In this document: piece by piece, positions 1 to 5,180 of the stretch
How positions within the stretch are numbered: the stretch's first letter is position 1
Layout of the letters: each line of letters opens with the position of its first letter
Assembly (NCBI GenBank): GCA_003168315.1
Contig: PMSP01000060.1
Location: forward strand, 1-7,097
Length of the DNA stretch: 7,097 nt
Direction: 5' to 3'
From: Opitutaceae bacterium
GTDB taxonomy: Bacteria > Verrucomicrobiota > Verrucomicrobiia > Opitutales > Opitutaceae
Position numbers and translations under genes: made by a program
Notes under the pieces: model-generated
Told to the model about the DNA's origin: nothing
The model's database searches: none
The model's input: the letters and a program-made list of their open reading frames with translations, nothing else

Positions 1-303
1 GCGGTCCTGCCGGGCGTAGCCGTAGAAGGGAAGGACGGCCGTGATCCGGTTGGCCGACGCGCGCCGGGCCGCGTCGATCATGATCAGGAGCTCCATCAGG
101 TGGTGGTTCGTCGGCGGGCACGTCGACTGGATCATGAACACGTCGTGGCCCCGGATGTTCTCGTCTATCTTCACGAAGGTCTCCCCGTCCGGGAAGCTCG
201 TCACAGTCGCCTGCCCCAGGGGCACCCCGATGTTGCGACATATGTCCTCGGCCAGCGCCTTGTTTGAATTGCCTGAAAAGATCTTGAGTCGGGACTCGCT
301 CAT
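1..303 (-). CDS. prs: Ribose-phosphate pyrophosphokinase (PRPP synthetase), N-terminal part, cut by window edge
   Basis: Makes 5-phosphoribosyl-1-pyrophosphate from ribose-5-phosphate and ATP in the cytoplasm, feeding purine, pyrimidine, histidine, tryptophan and NAD synthesis. The 101 visible residues start MSESRLKIFSGNSN, with the family's N-terminal KIFSGNSN (7-14), SFPDGE (about 36-41), the NIRGxDVFMIQST strand (about 49-61), a PPTNHHLMELL helix (63-73) and the FYGYARQDR element (about 93-101) that contributes to ATP binding and the active site. The gene runs off the left edge, so the PRPP-binding loop is not visible. The ATG at 303 overlaps the trmL stop as ATGA, so translation is probably coupled. 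No Shine-Dalgarno is obvious; the start lies in a palindrome and 10 nt after a strong hairpin. Family assignment is secure. Confidence 0.96.
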   Translation of the reverse strand, partial: MSESRLKIFSGNSNKALAEDICRNIGVPLGQATVTSFPDGETFVKIDENIRGHDVFMIQSTCPPTNHHLMELLIMIDAARRASANRITAVLPFYGYARQDR

Positions 304-310
304 ATGAGCG
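297..310. repeat. 14-bp perfect palindrome centred on the prs start / trmL stop
   Basis: CGCTCATATGAGCG is a perfect palindrome that contains the prs ATG and the trmL TGA. As minus-strand RNA it could fold into a 5-bp stem with an AUAU loop that holds part of the start codon. A palindrome this long is expected about once by chance in a window of this size, so only its position is suggestive. Confidence 0.4.
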
Positions 311-821
311 GGCCATCTTGGGGGGCCCCCTGCGGGAGGCTACCCCAAAATGGAGGAGGGGGCCCAAATCCGCCGATTTGCCTCAGCGCCTCGTAGGCCG
401 CCACGCCGGCGGCCGTGCTGAGGTTCAAGGACCTGAGGTCGGGGTTGGCGTGGGGGATCGTGACCCTGCGGTCCCCCAGCTCCTCATGCAGCCAGTCCGG
501 CGCACCGGCGCCCTCGTTCCCGAACACGAGGCCGTCGCCGTCCTCGAAGCGGGCGTCCCAGAAGCCGAGCGCGGCCTTGGTCGTCAGGAGCCAGAGGCGC
601 CGGGGGGCGGCGGGGCTCGCCCGGAACGCCTTCCAGTCGGGATGCTCGTGGACGTCGAGCGAGAACCAGTAGTCCATGCCCGCCCGGCGCAGGTTCCGGT
701 CCGTGATCTTGAAGCCCAGGGGATGGATGAGGTGCAGCCGCGATTTCGTGAGGGCGCACATCCTGCCGACGTTTCCCGTGTTCTGGGGGATCTCGGGCTG
801 GAACAGGATGATGTGGATCAC
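300..821 (-). CDS. trmL: tRNA (cytidine/uridine-34-2'-O)-methyltransferase, SPOUT family, TrmL-like
   Basis: Predicted SAM-dependent 2'-O-methylation of the wobble nucleotide of tRNA(Leu) isoacceptors, a cytoplasmic dimer with the SPOUT trefoil knot. The 173-residue product shows the family motif 1 PEIPQNTGNVGR (9-20), LIHPLGF (31-37), the acidic-residue motif FGNEGAGAP (100-108, E103; usually FGxExxGLP) and the knot helix with IPHANPDLRSLNLS (122-135) and AAYEALRQ (141-148). The start is GTG at 821, 2 nt after the thrB stop, and the next in-frame ATG would remove motif 1. E. coli TrmL is about 157 residues; the extra length is a proline/glycine-rich tail (about 150-173, including FGPPPPFW) encoded by the hairpin at 314-352. 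The stop overlaps the prs ATG. A related SpoU/TrmH-type specificity is possible, but the motifs favour TrmL. Confidence 0.92.
   Translation of the reverse strand: MIHIILFQPEIPQNTGNVGRMCALTKSRLHLIHPLGFKITDRNLRRAGMDYWFSLDVHEHPDWKAFRASPAAPRRLWLLTTKAALGFWDARFEDGDGLVFGNEGAGAPDWLHEELGDRRVTIPHANPDLRSLNLSTAAGVAAYEALRQIGGFGPPPPFWGSLPQGAPQDGPLI
314..352 (-). promoter_or_regulatory. Strong intercistronic RNA hairpin between trmL and prs
   Basis: In minus-strand RNA, CAUUUUGGGG (352-343) pairs with CCCCAAGAUG (323-314) over 10 bp, including one U·G. Inside it GCCUCC (340-335) pairs with GGGGGC (330-325) over 6 bp, including one U·G, around a CGCA loop. Both wobbles are allowed only in the minus-strand transcript; plus-strand RNA would have A·C mismatches there. 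The hairpin ends 10 nt before the prs start and sits inside the last trmL codons. No U-run follows, so it does not look like an intrinsic terminator. A role in prs translation, transcript processing or stability is inferred. Confidence 0.6.
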
Positions 822-823
822 TG

Positions 824-1735
824 TCAGCCCCCGACAACCAGGCCCTCGTTGTCGGCGGAGAGTATCCGGCAGTCGCTCGGCATGCCCGCCCGCGAGAACG
901 CCGAGGTCATGGCCTTCGAGACGAGCTCGGCCTTCGCCCTCTCGCAGACGCAGAGTACGCTTGAGCCGCTGCCGCTCAGCCAGCCGGTCCAGGCCCCCGC
1001 CTCGACGCCGGCCGCGATGGCGTCGCTGCCCCCCGGAATCTGGGGCAGGCGGTAGGGCTCGTGGACGAAGTCCCCGGCCACGTGGCTCAGCCTCGCGAAG
1101 TCGCCCGAGGCGAAGGCCGCGACCAGGTAGGCGGCGCCGTTGATGCTGCGGACGGCGTCGAAGAAGGGCAGCATGCTCGGCAGCGCGCCGCGCGACTCCT
1201 TGGTCGCGAACTCGACCGGCGGGGATGCGACGACGAAGGCGACGTGCGCGGGGACCTCGAATCGCTGGGAGTCCACGTAGGCGCCCGTCCCCGGGTTCGT
1301 CCGCGACACGCAGAATCCCCCGAGGATGCTGGCGCCCGCGTTGTCGGGGTGTCCCTCGATTTCGGATACAAGGGTGACGAGCCTGTGGCGGGAGAGCCTG
1401 GTCGCATGGAGGGCGTCCAGCCCGGCGATGACGCCGGCGGCCACGGTGACGCTGGAGCCGAGGCCGCGCGCCGGGGGCACATCGCCATCGATCCGGTAGC
1501 GGAAGCCCCCGGAGGGGCGCCCGGTCGCGCGGGAGAACGAGGTCGCCGCCTCAAGCACCATCGCCTGGGCGCGGGAGTCGCCGTGACGGTCCGGCACCGG
1601 GTCGATCCCGGAGGCCCTGGCGACCGTGATCCGGTTGTAGAGGCTGAGGGCGAGGCCGAGCGTGTCGAAGCCGGCGCCGCAGTTCGACGTGCTCGCGGGG
1701 ACGCGCACCACGACGGAGTCGTTCGCGGCCTTCAT
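824..1735 (-). CDS. thrB: Homoserine kinase (GHMP kinase family)
   Basis: Phosphorylates homoserine to O-phosphohomoserine in threonine biosynthesis. The 303-residue protein has normal family length. It shows the N-terminal strand VVVRVPASTSNCGAGFDTLG (8-27), the GHMP ATP-binding motif PPARGLGSSVTVAAG (87-101), the homoserine kinase block EGHPDNAGASILGG (127-140) and the C-terminal GHMP motif 3 as LSGSGSS (253-259). The frame stays open upstream inside smpB, but homology begins at the ATG at 1735, which overlaps the smpB stop as ATGA; I chose that start. The trmL start follows 2 nt after its stop. Its place between smpB and trmL, away from other visible threonine genes, suggests coupling to growth genes rather than to a thr operon. 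No attenuator or leader peptide is visible. Confidence 0.95.
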   Translation of the reverse strand: MKAANDSVVVRVPASTSNCGAGFDTLGLALSLYNRITVARASGIDPVPDRHGDSRAQAMVLEAATSFSRATGRPSGGFRYRIDGDVPPARGLGSSVTVAAGVIAGLDALHATRLSRHRLVTLVSEIEGHPDNAGASILGGFCVSRTNPGTGAYVDSQRFEVPAHVAFVVASPPVEFATKESRGALPSMLPFFDAVRSINGAAYLVAAFASGDFARLSHVAGDFVHEPYRLPQIPGGSDAIAAGVEAGAWTGWLSGSGSSVLCVCERAKAELVSKAMTSAFSRAGMPSDCRILSADNEGLVVGG

Positions 1736-2208
1736 CCGCGGCGGGACCTGAGGGCCCTGTTCACCTCGCGCATCTCCACCTTCTTCTTCAGGTCCTCGCG
1801 CTTGTCGAAAAGTTTCTTTCCGGTGCAGAGGGCAACCTCCACCTTGACGAGCGCCGCCTTGAAATACATCCGCAGCGGGATGAGGGCCTTGCCGCCCGCG
1901 TTCATGGCGACGGCGATCTTGCGGATGTCGCTCCGGTGGAGAAGCAGCTTGCGCACCCGCTTCGAGTCGTGGTTCTCCAGGTTCCCGAACGCGTAGGGCT
2001 CGATGTGGGCCCCGTACATCCACACCTCGTCCTTCTCGACCCGGCAGAACCCGTCGCTGATCTGGGCGCGGCCCGTGCGGATCGACTTGACCTCGGTCCC
2101 TTTCAGCTGAACGCCGGCCTCAAACCGCTCCCCGACCGCGAAGTCGCGGAATACCTTGGAGTTCCTGACCTCGGTCAGGCGCGGGGCGTCGTTTTTCTTC
2201 GCGGCCAT
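1732..2208 (-). CDS. smpB: SsrA-binding protein SmpB (trans-translation)
   Basis: Binds the tRNA-like domain of tmRNA and brings it to stalled ribosomes. The 158-residue product is of normal length, with an OB-fold core and a basic tail. Recognisable blocks are EAGVQLKGTEVKSIR (30-44), ISDGF (50-54), GAHIEPYAFGN (66-76), NHDSKRVRKLLLHRSDI (79-95), the ALIPLRMYFK strand (108-117), VKVEVALCTGKKLFDKRE (121-138) and a tail with many K/R residues (139-158). The usual N-terminal block N(R/K)KAxHDY is divergent here, reading NSKVFRDF (16-23). The start ATG at 2208 has no clear Shine-Dalgarno. The 3' end overlaps the thrB start. The tmRNA gene ssrA is not in this window. Confidence 0.97.
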   Translation of the reverse strand: MAAKKNDAPRLTEVRNSKVFRDFAVGERFEAGVQLKGTEVKSIRTGRAQISDGFCRVEKDEVWMYGAHIEPYAFGNLENHDSKRVRKLLLHRSDIRKIAVAMNAGGKALIPLRMYFKAALVKVEVALCTGKKLFDKREDLKKKVEMREVNRALRSRRG

Positions 2209-2250
2209 GGTTGGCGTCGTTTACGAGGCCCGCGTACGACCGCCGCCGCA

Positions 2251-2266
2251 GGCGCCCCAGGGCGCC
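2251..2266. repeat. GGCGCC inverted repeat between rpoZ and smpB
   Basis: GGCGCCCCAGGGCGCC can form a 6-7 bp GC stem in the 66-nt gap between the rpoZ stop and the smpB start. No U-run follows on the minus strand, so it is not a classical terminator. It may be chance in such GC-rich DNA, or a partial attenuator or processing hairpin. Confidence 0.3.
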
Positions 2267-2274
2267 GCCCGCGG

Positions 2275-2475
2275 TCAGTTCTCGCCGGCCTCGAAGCTGA
2301 TCTTTTCCTCAATGATCTCGCGCAGCGCGATATCCTCGGGGGATAGCTTTTCGAGGGACTCCACCAGGGGCCGGTTGCCGCGCTTGAGCTGCTTCACACG
2401 GCGCGAGACCACGTTGATTAGGATGTTGGGATCCAAGATCTTGCCGAGCGCCTGTTTGATGTAGTCGTCCCTCAT
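2275..2475 (-). CDS. rpoZ: DNA-directed RNA polymerase omega subunit
   Basis: Omega helps beta' fold and assemble into RNA polymerase. The 66-residue product contains the signature region ILINVVSRRVKQLKRGNRPLVE (18-39), matching the omega helix (family form LVNLVSxRVRQLxxGxRPLVE), followed by SPEDIALREIIEEKI (45-59), which resembles the helix after it. It is shorter than the E. coli protein (about 90 residues) but similar to compact omegas in other phyla. The ATG start at 2475 has a GGAAA sequence about a dozen bases upstream. It is the first gene of the minus-strand run rpoZ-smpB-thrB-trmL-prs, 66 nt before smpB. Assignment rests on one conserved block, so moderately high confidence. Confidence 0.85.
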   Translation of the reverse strand: MRDDYIKQALGKILDPNILINVVSRRVKQLKRGNRPLVESLEKLSPEDIALREIIEEKISFEAGEN

Positions 2476-2617
2476 AACGGTGATGTTTCCAATGCGGAAA
2501 GTGCGAAATTGACCCGGCGATAGGGAGGGTCAAGGTCGAATTTCTCCTTGTCTTGGGAGGGCCCCGGGGATACCTAATGACCCCTTTAACTCCCAACTTT
2601 CGTCCCCTTCAATCGCC
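2476..2617. promoter_or_regulatory. Divergent intergenic region (rpoZ to the left, small basic protein gene to the right)
   Basis: This 142-nt non-coding stretch is less GC-rich than its surroundings and must hold the promoters of both divergent units. On the minus strand TTGACC (2533-2528) is a good -35-like hexamer for rpoZ, but the matching -10 is poor. On the plus strand TTGTCT (2548-2553) is followed after 17 nt by TACCTAAT (2571-2578), a weak match placed about 40 nt before the ATG at 2618. Neither is certain. No Shine-Dalgarno precedes the 2618 start. Confidence 0.5.
2505..2544. repeat. Inverted repeat in the divergent promoter region, possible operator or leader hairpin
   Basis: TTGACCC (2509-2515) and GGGTCAA (2527-2533) are perfect inverted copies separated by 11 nt. 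An outer pair, GAAATT (2505-2510) and AATTTC (2539-2544), extends the symmetry with an offset. The right arm covers the -35-like TTGACC of rpoZ, so a repressor or dimeric activator site is possible. A stem-loop in the rpoZ leader is the alternative. Confidence 0.4.
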
Positions 2618-2773
2618 ATGTCACAGCACAAGAGTCTCCAGGGTTCCAGCGGCATCGTCGTCAAGCGCAATGTCCTGAAGCGCTTCGAGCGCATCGACTT
2701 GCTGAAGAAGCGCGGCCATTGGAAGGTCGGCGACCGCGTCCAGGGCCTTCGCAAGACGAAGCCGGACGTCTGA
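2618..2773 (+). CDS. Small basic protein of the PVC-group (Chlamydia/Verrucomicrobia rRNA-related-type) family
   Basis: A 51-residue, strongly basic protein starting MSQHKSLQGSSG. The N-terminal MSxHKSL, the central VKRNVLKRFERIDLLKKRGHW (15-35, with RNVLxRxERI) and the KVGDRVQGLRK end (36-46, family form GDSVFGLPK) resemble the conserved small basic proteins annotated in Verrucomicrobia, Planctomycetes and Chlamydiae. I recall this family as TIGR04137; the match is from memory. Its function is not established; charge and conservation suggest an RNA or ribosome partner, which is inference. There are no membrane segments or cysteines. The ATG lacks a Shine-Dalgarno. It is 7 nt upstream of the dedA gene and probably shares its transcript. 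The antisense frame is open but has no recognisable content. Confidence 0.82.
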   Translation: MSQHKSLQGSSGIVVKRNVLKRFERIDLLKKRGHWKVGDRVQGLRKTKPDV

Positions 2774-2780
2774 GCGGGCT

Positions 2781-3461
2781 TTGCACGATCTGATCCAGCG
2801 GCTGAAGGAGTCCTACCAGCACCTGGTGCTGATGGGCCATGAGCAGGTCGCCCGACTCCTTGCCGCCTACCAGCATTCGCTCCAGACGGGGGGCTATCCG
2901 TACCTCATCTTCCTGATGGCGCTCGAGAGCTCCGTGGTCCCGATCCCGAGCGAGGTCATCATCCCCCCGGCGGTCCTCATGGCCATGGCCGGCAACAGCA
3001 CGATGACGCTCCCCGGGATCGTCATCGCGGCGGCCGTCGGCAGCTGGATCGGCGCCAGCGTCATGTACTGGGCCTCGCGGGGCGCGGGCCGGCCCCTGGT
3101 CGTCAGGTACGGGAAACTGCTTCTCATCACGCCGGCCAAGGTCGAGCAGGCGGAGCGGTGGTCGGCGCGGTTCGGAAGCTTCGGCATCTTTCTCTCCCGC
3201 ATGCTTCCCGTCGTCCGGCACCTGATCGGCATCCCGGCCGGAATCGTGCGGATGAACTATCTCAAGTACTCTCTCTACACATTCCTTGGCTCGCTCCTCT
3301 GGTGCTTCGTCCTCACCTGCGTCTCGCGGCTTGCCGGCCAGGACGAGCGCCTCATGCACGGCGAGATCAGGGAAATCACGATCTGGGTGGCCGCGGCTGC
3401 GGTGGCCCTCGGCGCGGTGTACTATTTCTTCGTCCACCGGATGGCGCGCAAGGCGGCCTGA
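2781..3461 (+). CDS. DedA family (SNARE-associated/VTT domain) membrane protein
   Basis: An inner-membrane protein of the DedA family, members of which act in undecaprenyl-phosphate or phospholipid recycling and envelope homeostasis. The 226 residues include the first family motif LESSVVPIPSEVIIPPA (48-64), a glycine-rich membrane segment (about 77-97, ending GASVMYWASRG), the second motif with conserved arginines, LSRMLPVVRHLIGIPAG (138-154) followed by MNYLKY (158-163), then membrane segments at about 164-182 and 200-217 and a basic C-terminus. The frame begins at a TTG at 2781, 8 nt after the preceding stop; GTG at 2826 and ATG at 2832 are alternatives and would leave the motifs intact. 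It is likely translated from the same mRNA as the small basic protein. The exact substrate cannot be told from sequence. Confidence 0.9.
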   Translation: MHDLIQRLKESYQHLVLMGHEQVARLLAAYQHSLQTGGYPYLIFLMALESSVVPIPSEVIIPPAVLMAMAGNSTMTLPGIVIAAAVGSWIGASVMYWASRGAGRPLVVRYGKLLLITPAKVEQAERWSARFGSFGIFLSRMLPVVRHLIGIPAGIVRMNYLKYSLYTFLGSLLWCFVLTCVSRLAGQDERLMHGEIREITIWVAAAAVALGAVYYFFVHRMARKAA

Positions 3462-3481
3462 CGGCGCCGGCTTCCGTCAGG
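3457..3481. terminator. Hairpin between convergent dedA and chrA genes, candidate bidirectional terminator
   Basis: CCTGACGG (3457-3464) and CCGTCAGG (3474-3481) form a perfect 8-bp stem with a 9-nt loop in the 22-nt gap between two convergent genes, overlapping the dedA stop codon. No U-run follows on either strand, so intrinsic termination would be weak; it may work with Rho or as a 3'-end stabilising structure. Confidence 0.55.
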
Positions 3482-3483
3482 GA

Positions 3484-4671
3484 CTAGCGCAGGACCCACT
3501 GGCCGGCGGCAGCCATCAGGGCAACGACCGCCCAGGGGGGAACCCGAAGCGCGGCAAGTAGGACGATGCCGGCCCCGGCGGCGGCAATGTCCCCGGCGCC
3601 GTGGATCCCCTCGGTGCACAGCGGGCGGTAAAGCGCCGCCAGGAGGAGGCCGACAACGGCCGCGTTCGCGCCCCGGAGGGCGCCCTGCGCCCAGGCCTGC
3701 GCGCGGAGCCTGTGCCAGAAGGGGGAAGCGCCCCCGACGAGAAGCCATCCCGGCAGGAATATCGCGAACAGCGCGAGGACCCCGCCTGCCCAGGCGTGCG
3801 GGGCGGGCCCGATCACCGTCCCCAGGTAGGCGGCGAAGGTGAAGAGCGGGCCGGGAAGCGCCTGCACGGCGCCGTAGCCCGCGAGGAATGCGTCGTCGCT
3901 GATCCAGCCGCGCGGGACCAGCTCGGAGCGAAGGAGGGGAAGGACGACGTGGCCTCCCCCGAAGACCAGCGAGCCCGCCCGGTAGAAGCTGTCGAACTCG
4001 GCGACCCGCCTGTCGGCGGTCAGCCGCGCCGCAACGGGAAGGACCGCGAGGAGGACGGCGAAGAGGACAAGGGCCGCGGCGGCGAGCGCGTGGGCGCGCC
4101 CCATGCGGCCGGCGGGCGCGGCGGGTTCCGCCGCGCTCCGAAGGCCCAGCCACCCGACGAGGGCGCAGGCGGCGATCGCTCCGACCTGGCTGAGCGTTCC
4201 CGGCACGAGGAGGACCGCCGCGGCCGCCAGAATCCCCAGGATCCGCCGCGGCCAGTCCGGGCACAGCCTGGACGCCATCCGCCATACGGCCACGGCGACG
4301 ACCGAGACCGCGGCCAGCCTGAGGCCGTGGAGCCAGCCCGCGCCCCGGAGGTCGCCGAGCGAGCCCATGCCGTAGGCGAACGCGATCATGGCCACGGCGG
4401 ACGGGAGCATGAAGCAGACCGAGGCGAGGAGTGCGCCGGGCAGCCCCGCCCGCCGCAGGCCGAGCGCGAACGCGACCTGGCTGCTCGCCGGCCCGGGCAG
4501 GAACTGGCAGAGCGCGACAAGGTCGGCGTAGTCCGCGTCGTCCAGCCAGCGGCGCCTCTCGACGAATTCCCGCTGGAAGTAGCCGAGGTGGGCGACTGGC
4601 CCCCCGAATGAGATGAGCCCCAGCCTCAGGAAGGCCGATCCGACCTCCGTCAGGGTTCCCGCGCGGGCCAC
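3484..4671 (-). CDS. chrA: Chromate transporter, two-domain (long-chain) CHR family
   Basis: Proton-motive-force-driven chromate efflux protein of the inner membrane (CHR/ChrA family). The 395-residue protein has both homologous halves expected of long ChrA. The N-terminal half has LRLGLISFGGPVAHLGYF (15-32), EFVERRRWL (35-43) and ALCQFLPGPASSQVAFALG (53-71). The second half has SLVFGGGHVVLPLL (234-247), a shortened RGWISDDAFLAGY (254-266) and ALPGPLFTFAAYLG (271-284). About ten hydrophobic segments are visible. The frame stays open upstream into the neighbouring gene, but homology starts at the GTG at 4671, 4 nt after the SRPBCC stop, with GGGA nearby, so I use that start. It is the last gene of the minus-strand run, uses a TAG stop, and converges on dedA. 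Function as a chromate exporter is by family; some ChrA homologues have not been shown to carry chromate. Confidence 0.93.
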   Translation of the reverse strand: MARAGTLTEVGSAFLRLGLISFGGPVAHLGYFQREFVERRRWLDDADYADLVALCQFLPGPASSQVAFALGLRRAGLPGALLASVCFMLPSAVAMIAFAYGMGSLGDLRGAGWLHGLRLAAVSVVAVAVWRMASRLCPDWPRRILGILAAAAVLLVPGTLSQVGAIAACALVGWLGLRSAAEPAAPAGRMGRAHALAAAALVLFAVLLAVLPVAARLTADRRVAEFDSFYRAGSLVFGGGHVVLPLLRSELVPRGWISDDAFLAGYGAVQALPGPLFTFAAYLGTVIGPAPHAWAGGVLALFAIFLPGWLLVGGASPFWHRLRAQAWAQGALRGANAAVVGLLLAALYRPLCTEGIHGAGDIAAAGAGIVLLAALRVPPWAVVALMAAAGQWVLR

Positions 4672-4675
4672 ACGC

Positions 4676-5068
4676 TTATTTCCCGAGGTATGCCTTGAGG
4701 GGAGTCCAGTAATATGTCTTCCACCCCTTGTTGATATGCATGCGGGAGGAGGCGGGCACCCCGACCTGCGTGAACGAGAGCCTTGTCTTCCCTCCCCTGG
4801 CCCGCGCGAGGACGAACGTCGCGACCGAGTAGGCCCCCTTGGGCCAGCCGCTCGAGCGCCAAGCCTGGACGATCCTCTTTCCGGGCACGAGGTCGACATT
4901 GATGCCCGTCAGGAATTTCCCGTAGCAGGAGAATGCGCCGCCGACCTTGCGGGAGATGGCGGCCTTGGCGCCGGTGAACCTGGCGTGCCTCTTCTCGTCC
5001 ATCAGCGCCTCGTAGACCTTCCGCGGGGGCGCCCCCATCGTCACCGTGTGCCTGATCACCTGGGTCAT
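4676..5068 (-). CDS. SRPBCC / AHSA1-like (START-fold) protein
   Basis: A 130-residue single-domain protein beginning MTQVIRHTVTMGAPPRKVYEALMDEKRHARFTG, the typical opening strand and helix of the SRPBCC superfamily, AHSA1 (activator of Hsp90 ATPase homologue 1) type. It continues with a GGAFSCYGKFLTG strand pair (about 37-49), VPGKRIVQAWRSSGWP (about 54-69), a FVLARARGGKTRLSF strand pair, and the usual C-terminal helix WKTYYWTPLKAYLG. Such proteins form a hydrophobic cavity and bind a small ligand; the ligand here is unknown. The ATG at 5068 is preceded by AAAGGG 9 nt upstream, the best ribosome-binding site in the window, so the longer open frame to 5230 is not used. The chrA start follows 4 nt after the stop, so the two are coupled. 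Confidence 0.88.
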   Translation of the reverse strand: MTQVIRHTVTMGAPPRKVYEALMDEKRHARFTGAKAAISRKVGGAFSCYGKFLTGINVDLVPGKRIVQAWRSSGWPKGAYSVATFVLARARGGKTRLSFTQVGVPASSRMHINKGWKTYYWTPLKAYLGK

Positions 5069-5099
5069 GTTGTTTTTCCCTTTCTGTTGGTTTGGGATC

Positions 5100-5180
5100 T
5101 CACTCGTCGTCCTCGGAGCGCCCGGCCAGATTGGCGGGAAGGTTGTCCGGAAGGAAGAAATAATACAGCATGAGCCACCA
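5100..5180 (-). pseudogene. C-terminal remainder of the DUF983 gene beyond the in-frame TAG
   Basis: Directly after TAG the same frame reads WWLMLYYFFLPDNLPAN and an acidic end, EDDE, before a TGA at 5102-5100. An aromatic, tryptophan-rich stretch followed by a proline and a short polar tail is how DUF983 proteins normally end, so these 26 codons look like preserved coding sequence. With the TAG read as one residue the product would be 132 residues, a usual length for the family. The gap to the next gene would then be 31 nt instead of 112 nt. Confidence 0.65.

Noticed and set aside
318..1055. Long plus-strand open frame opposite trmL and thrB
   Set aside because: No recognisable protein family; rich in Arg, Pro, Gly and Ala as expected of antisense frames in GC-rich genes. 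The opposite strand encodes clear TrmL and ThrB.
1061..1996. Long plus-strand open frame opposite thrB and smpB
   Set aside because: Low-complexity antisense composition; the minus strand carries well-conserved homoserine kinase and SmpB.
2476..2617. Possible tmRNA or tRNA gene near smpB
   Set aside because: The stretch is too short for ssrA and shows no acceptor stem, T-loop sequence or CCA end that I can identify.
2661..3437. 258-codon minus-strand open frame opposite dedA
   Set aside because: Highly charged, His/Arg/Asp-rich shadow of DedA with no family signature.
3484..3486. TAG stop of chrA as further evidence for UAG recoding
   Set aside because: ChrA is complete at this point with both domains, and the frame beyond runs antisense into dedA with no family-like sequence, so TAG acts as a normal stop here.
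3601..4611. 336-codon plus-strand open frame opposite chrA
   Set aside because: Glu/Arg/Gly/Pro-rich antisense of a membrane protein; the minus strand has clear two-domain ChrA motifs.
4672..4899. N-terminal extension of ChrA upstream of 4671
   Set aside because: The extension overlaps the SRPBCC coding sequence in another frame and has no ChrA-like content; homology begins right after the GTG at 4671.
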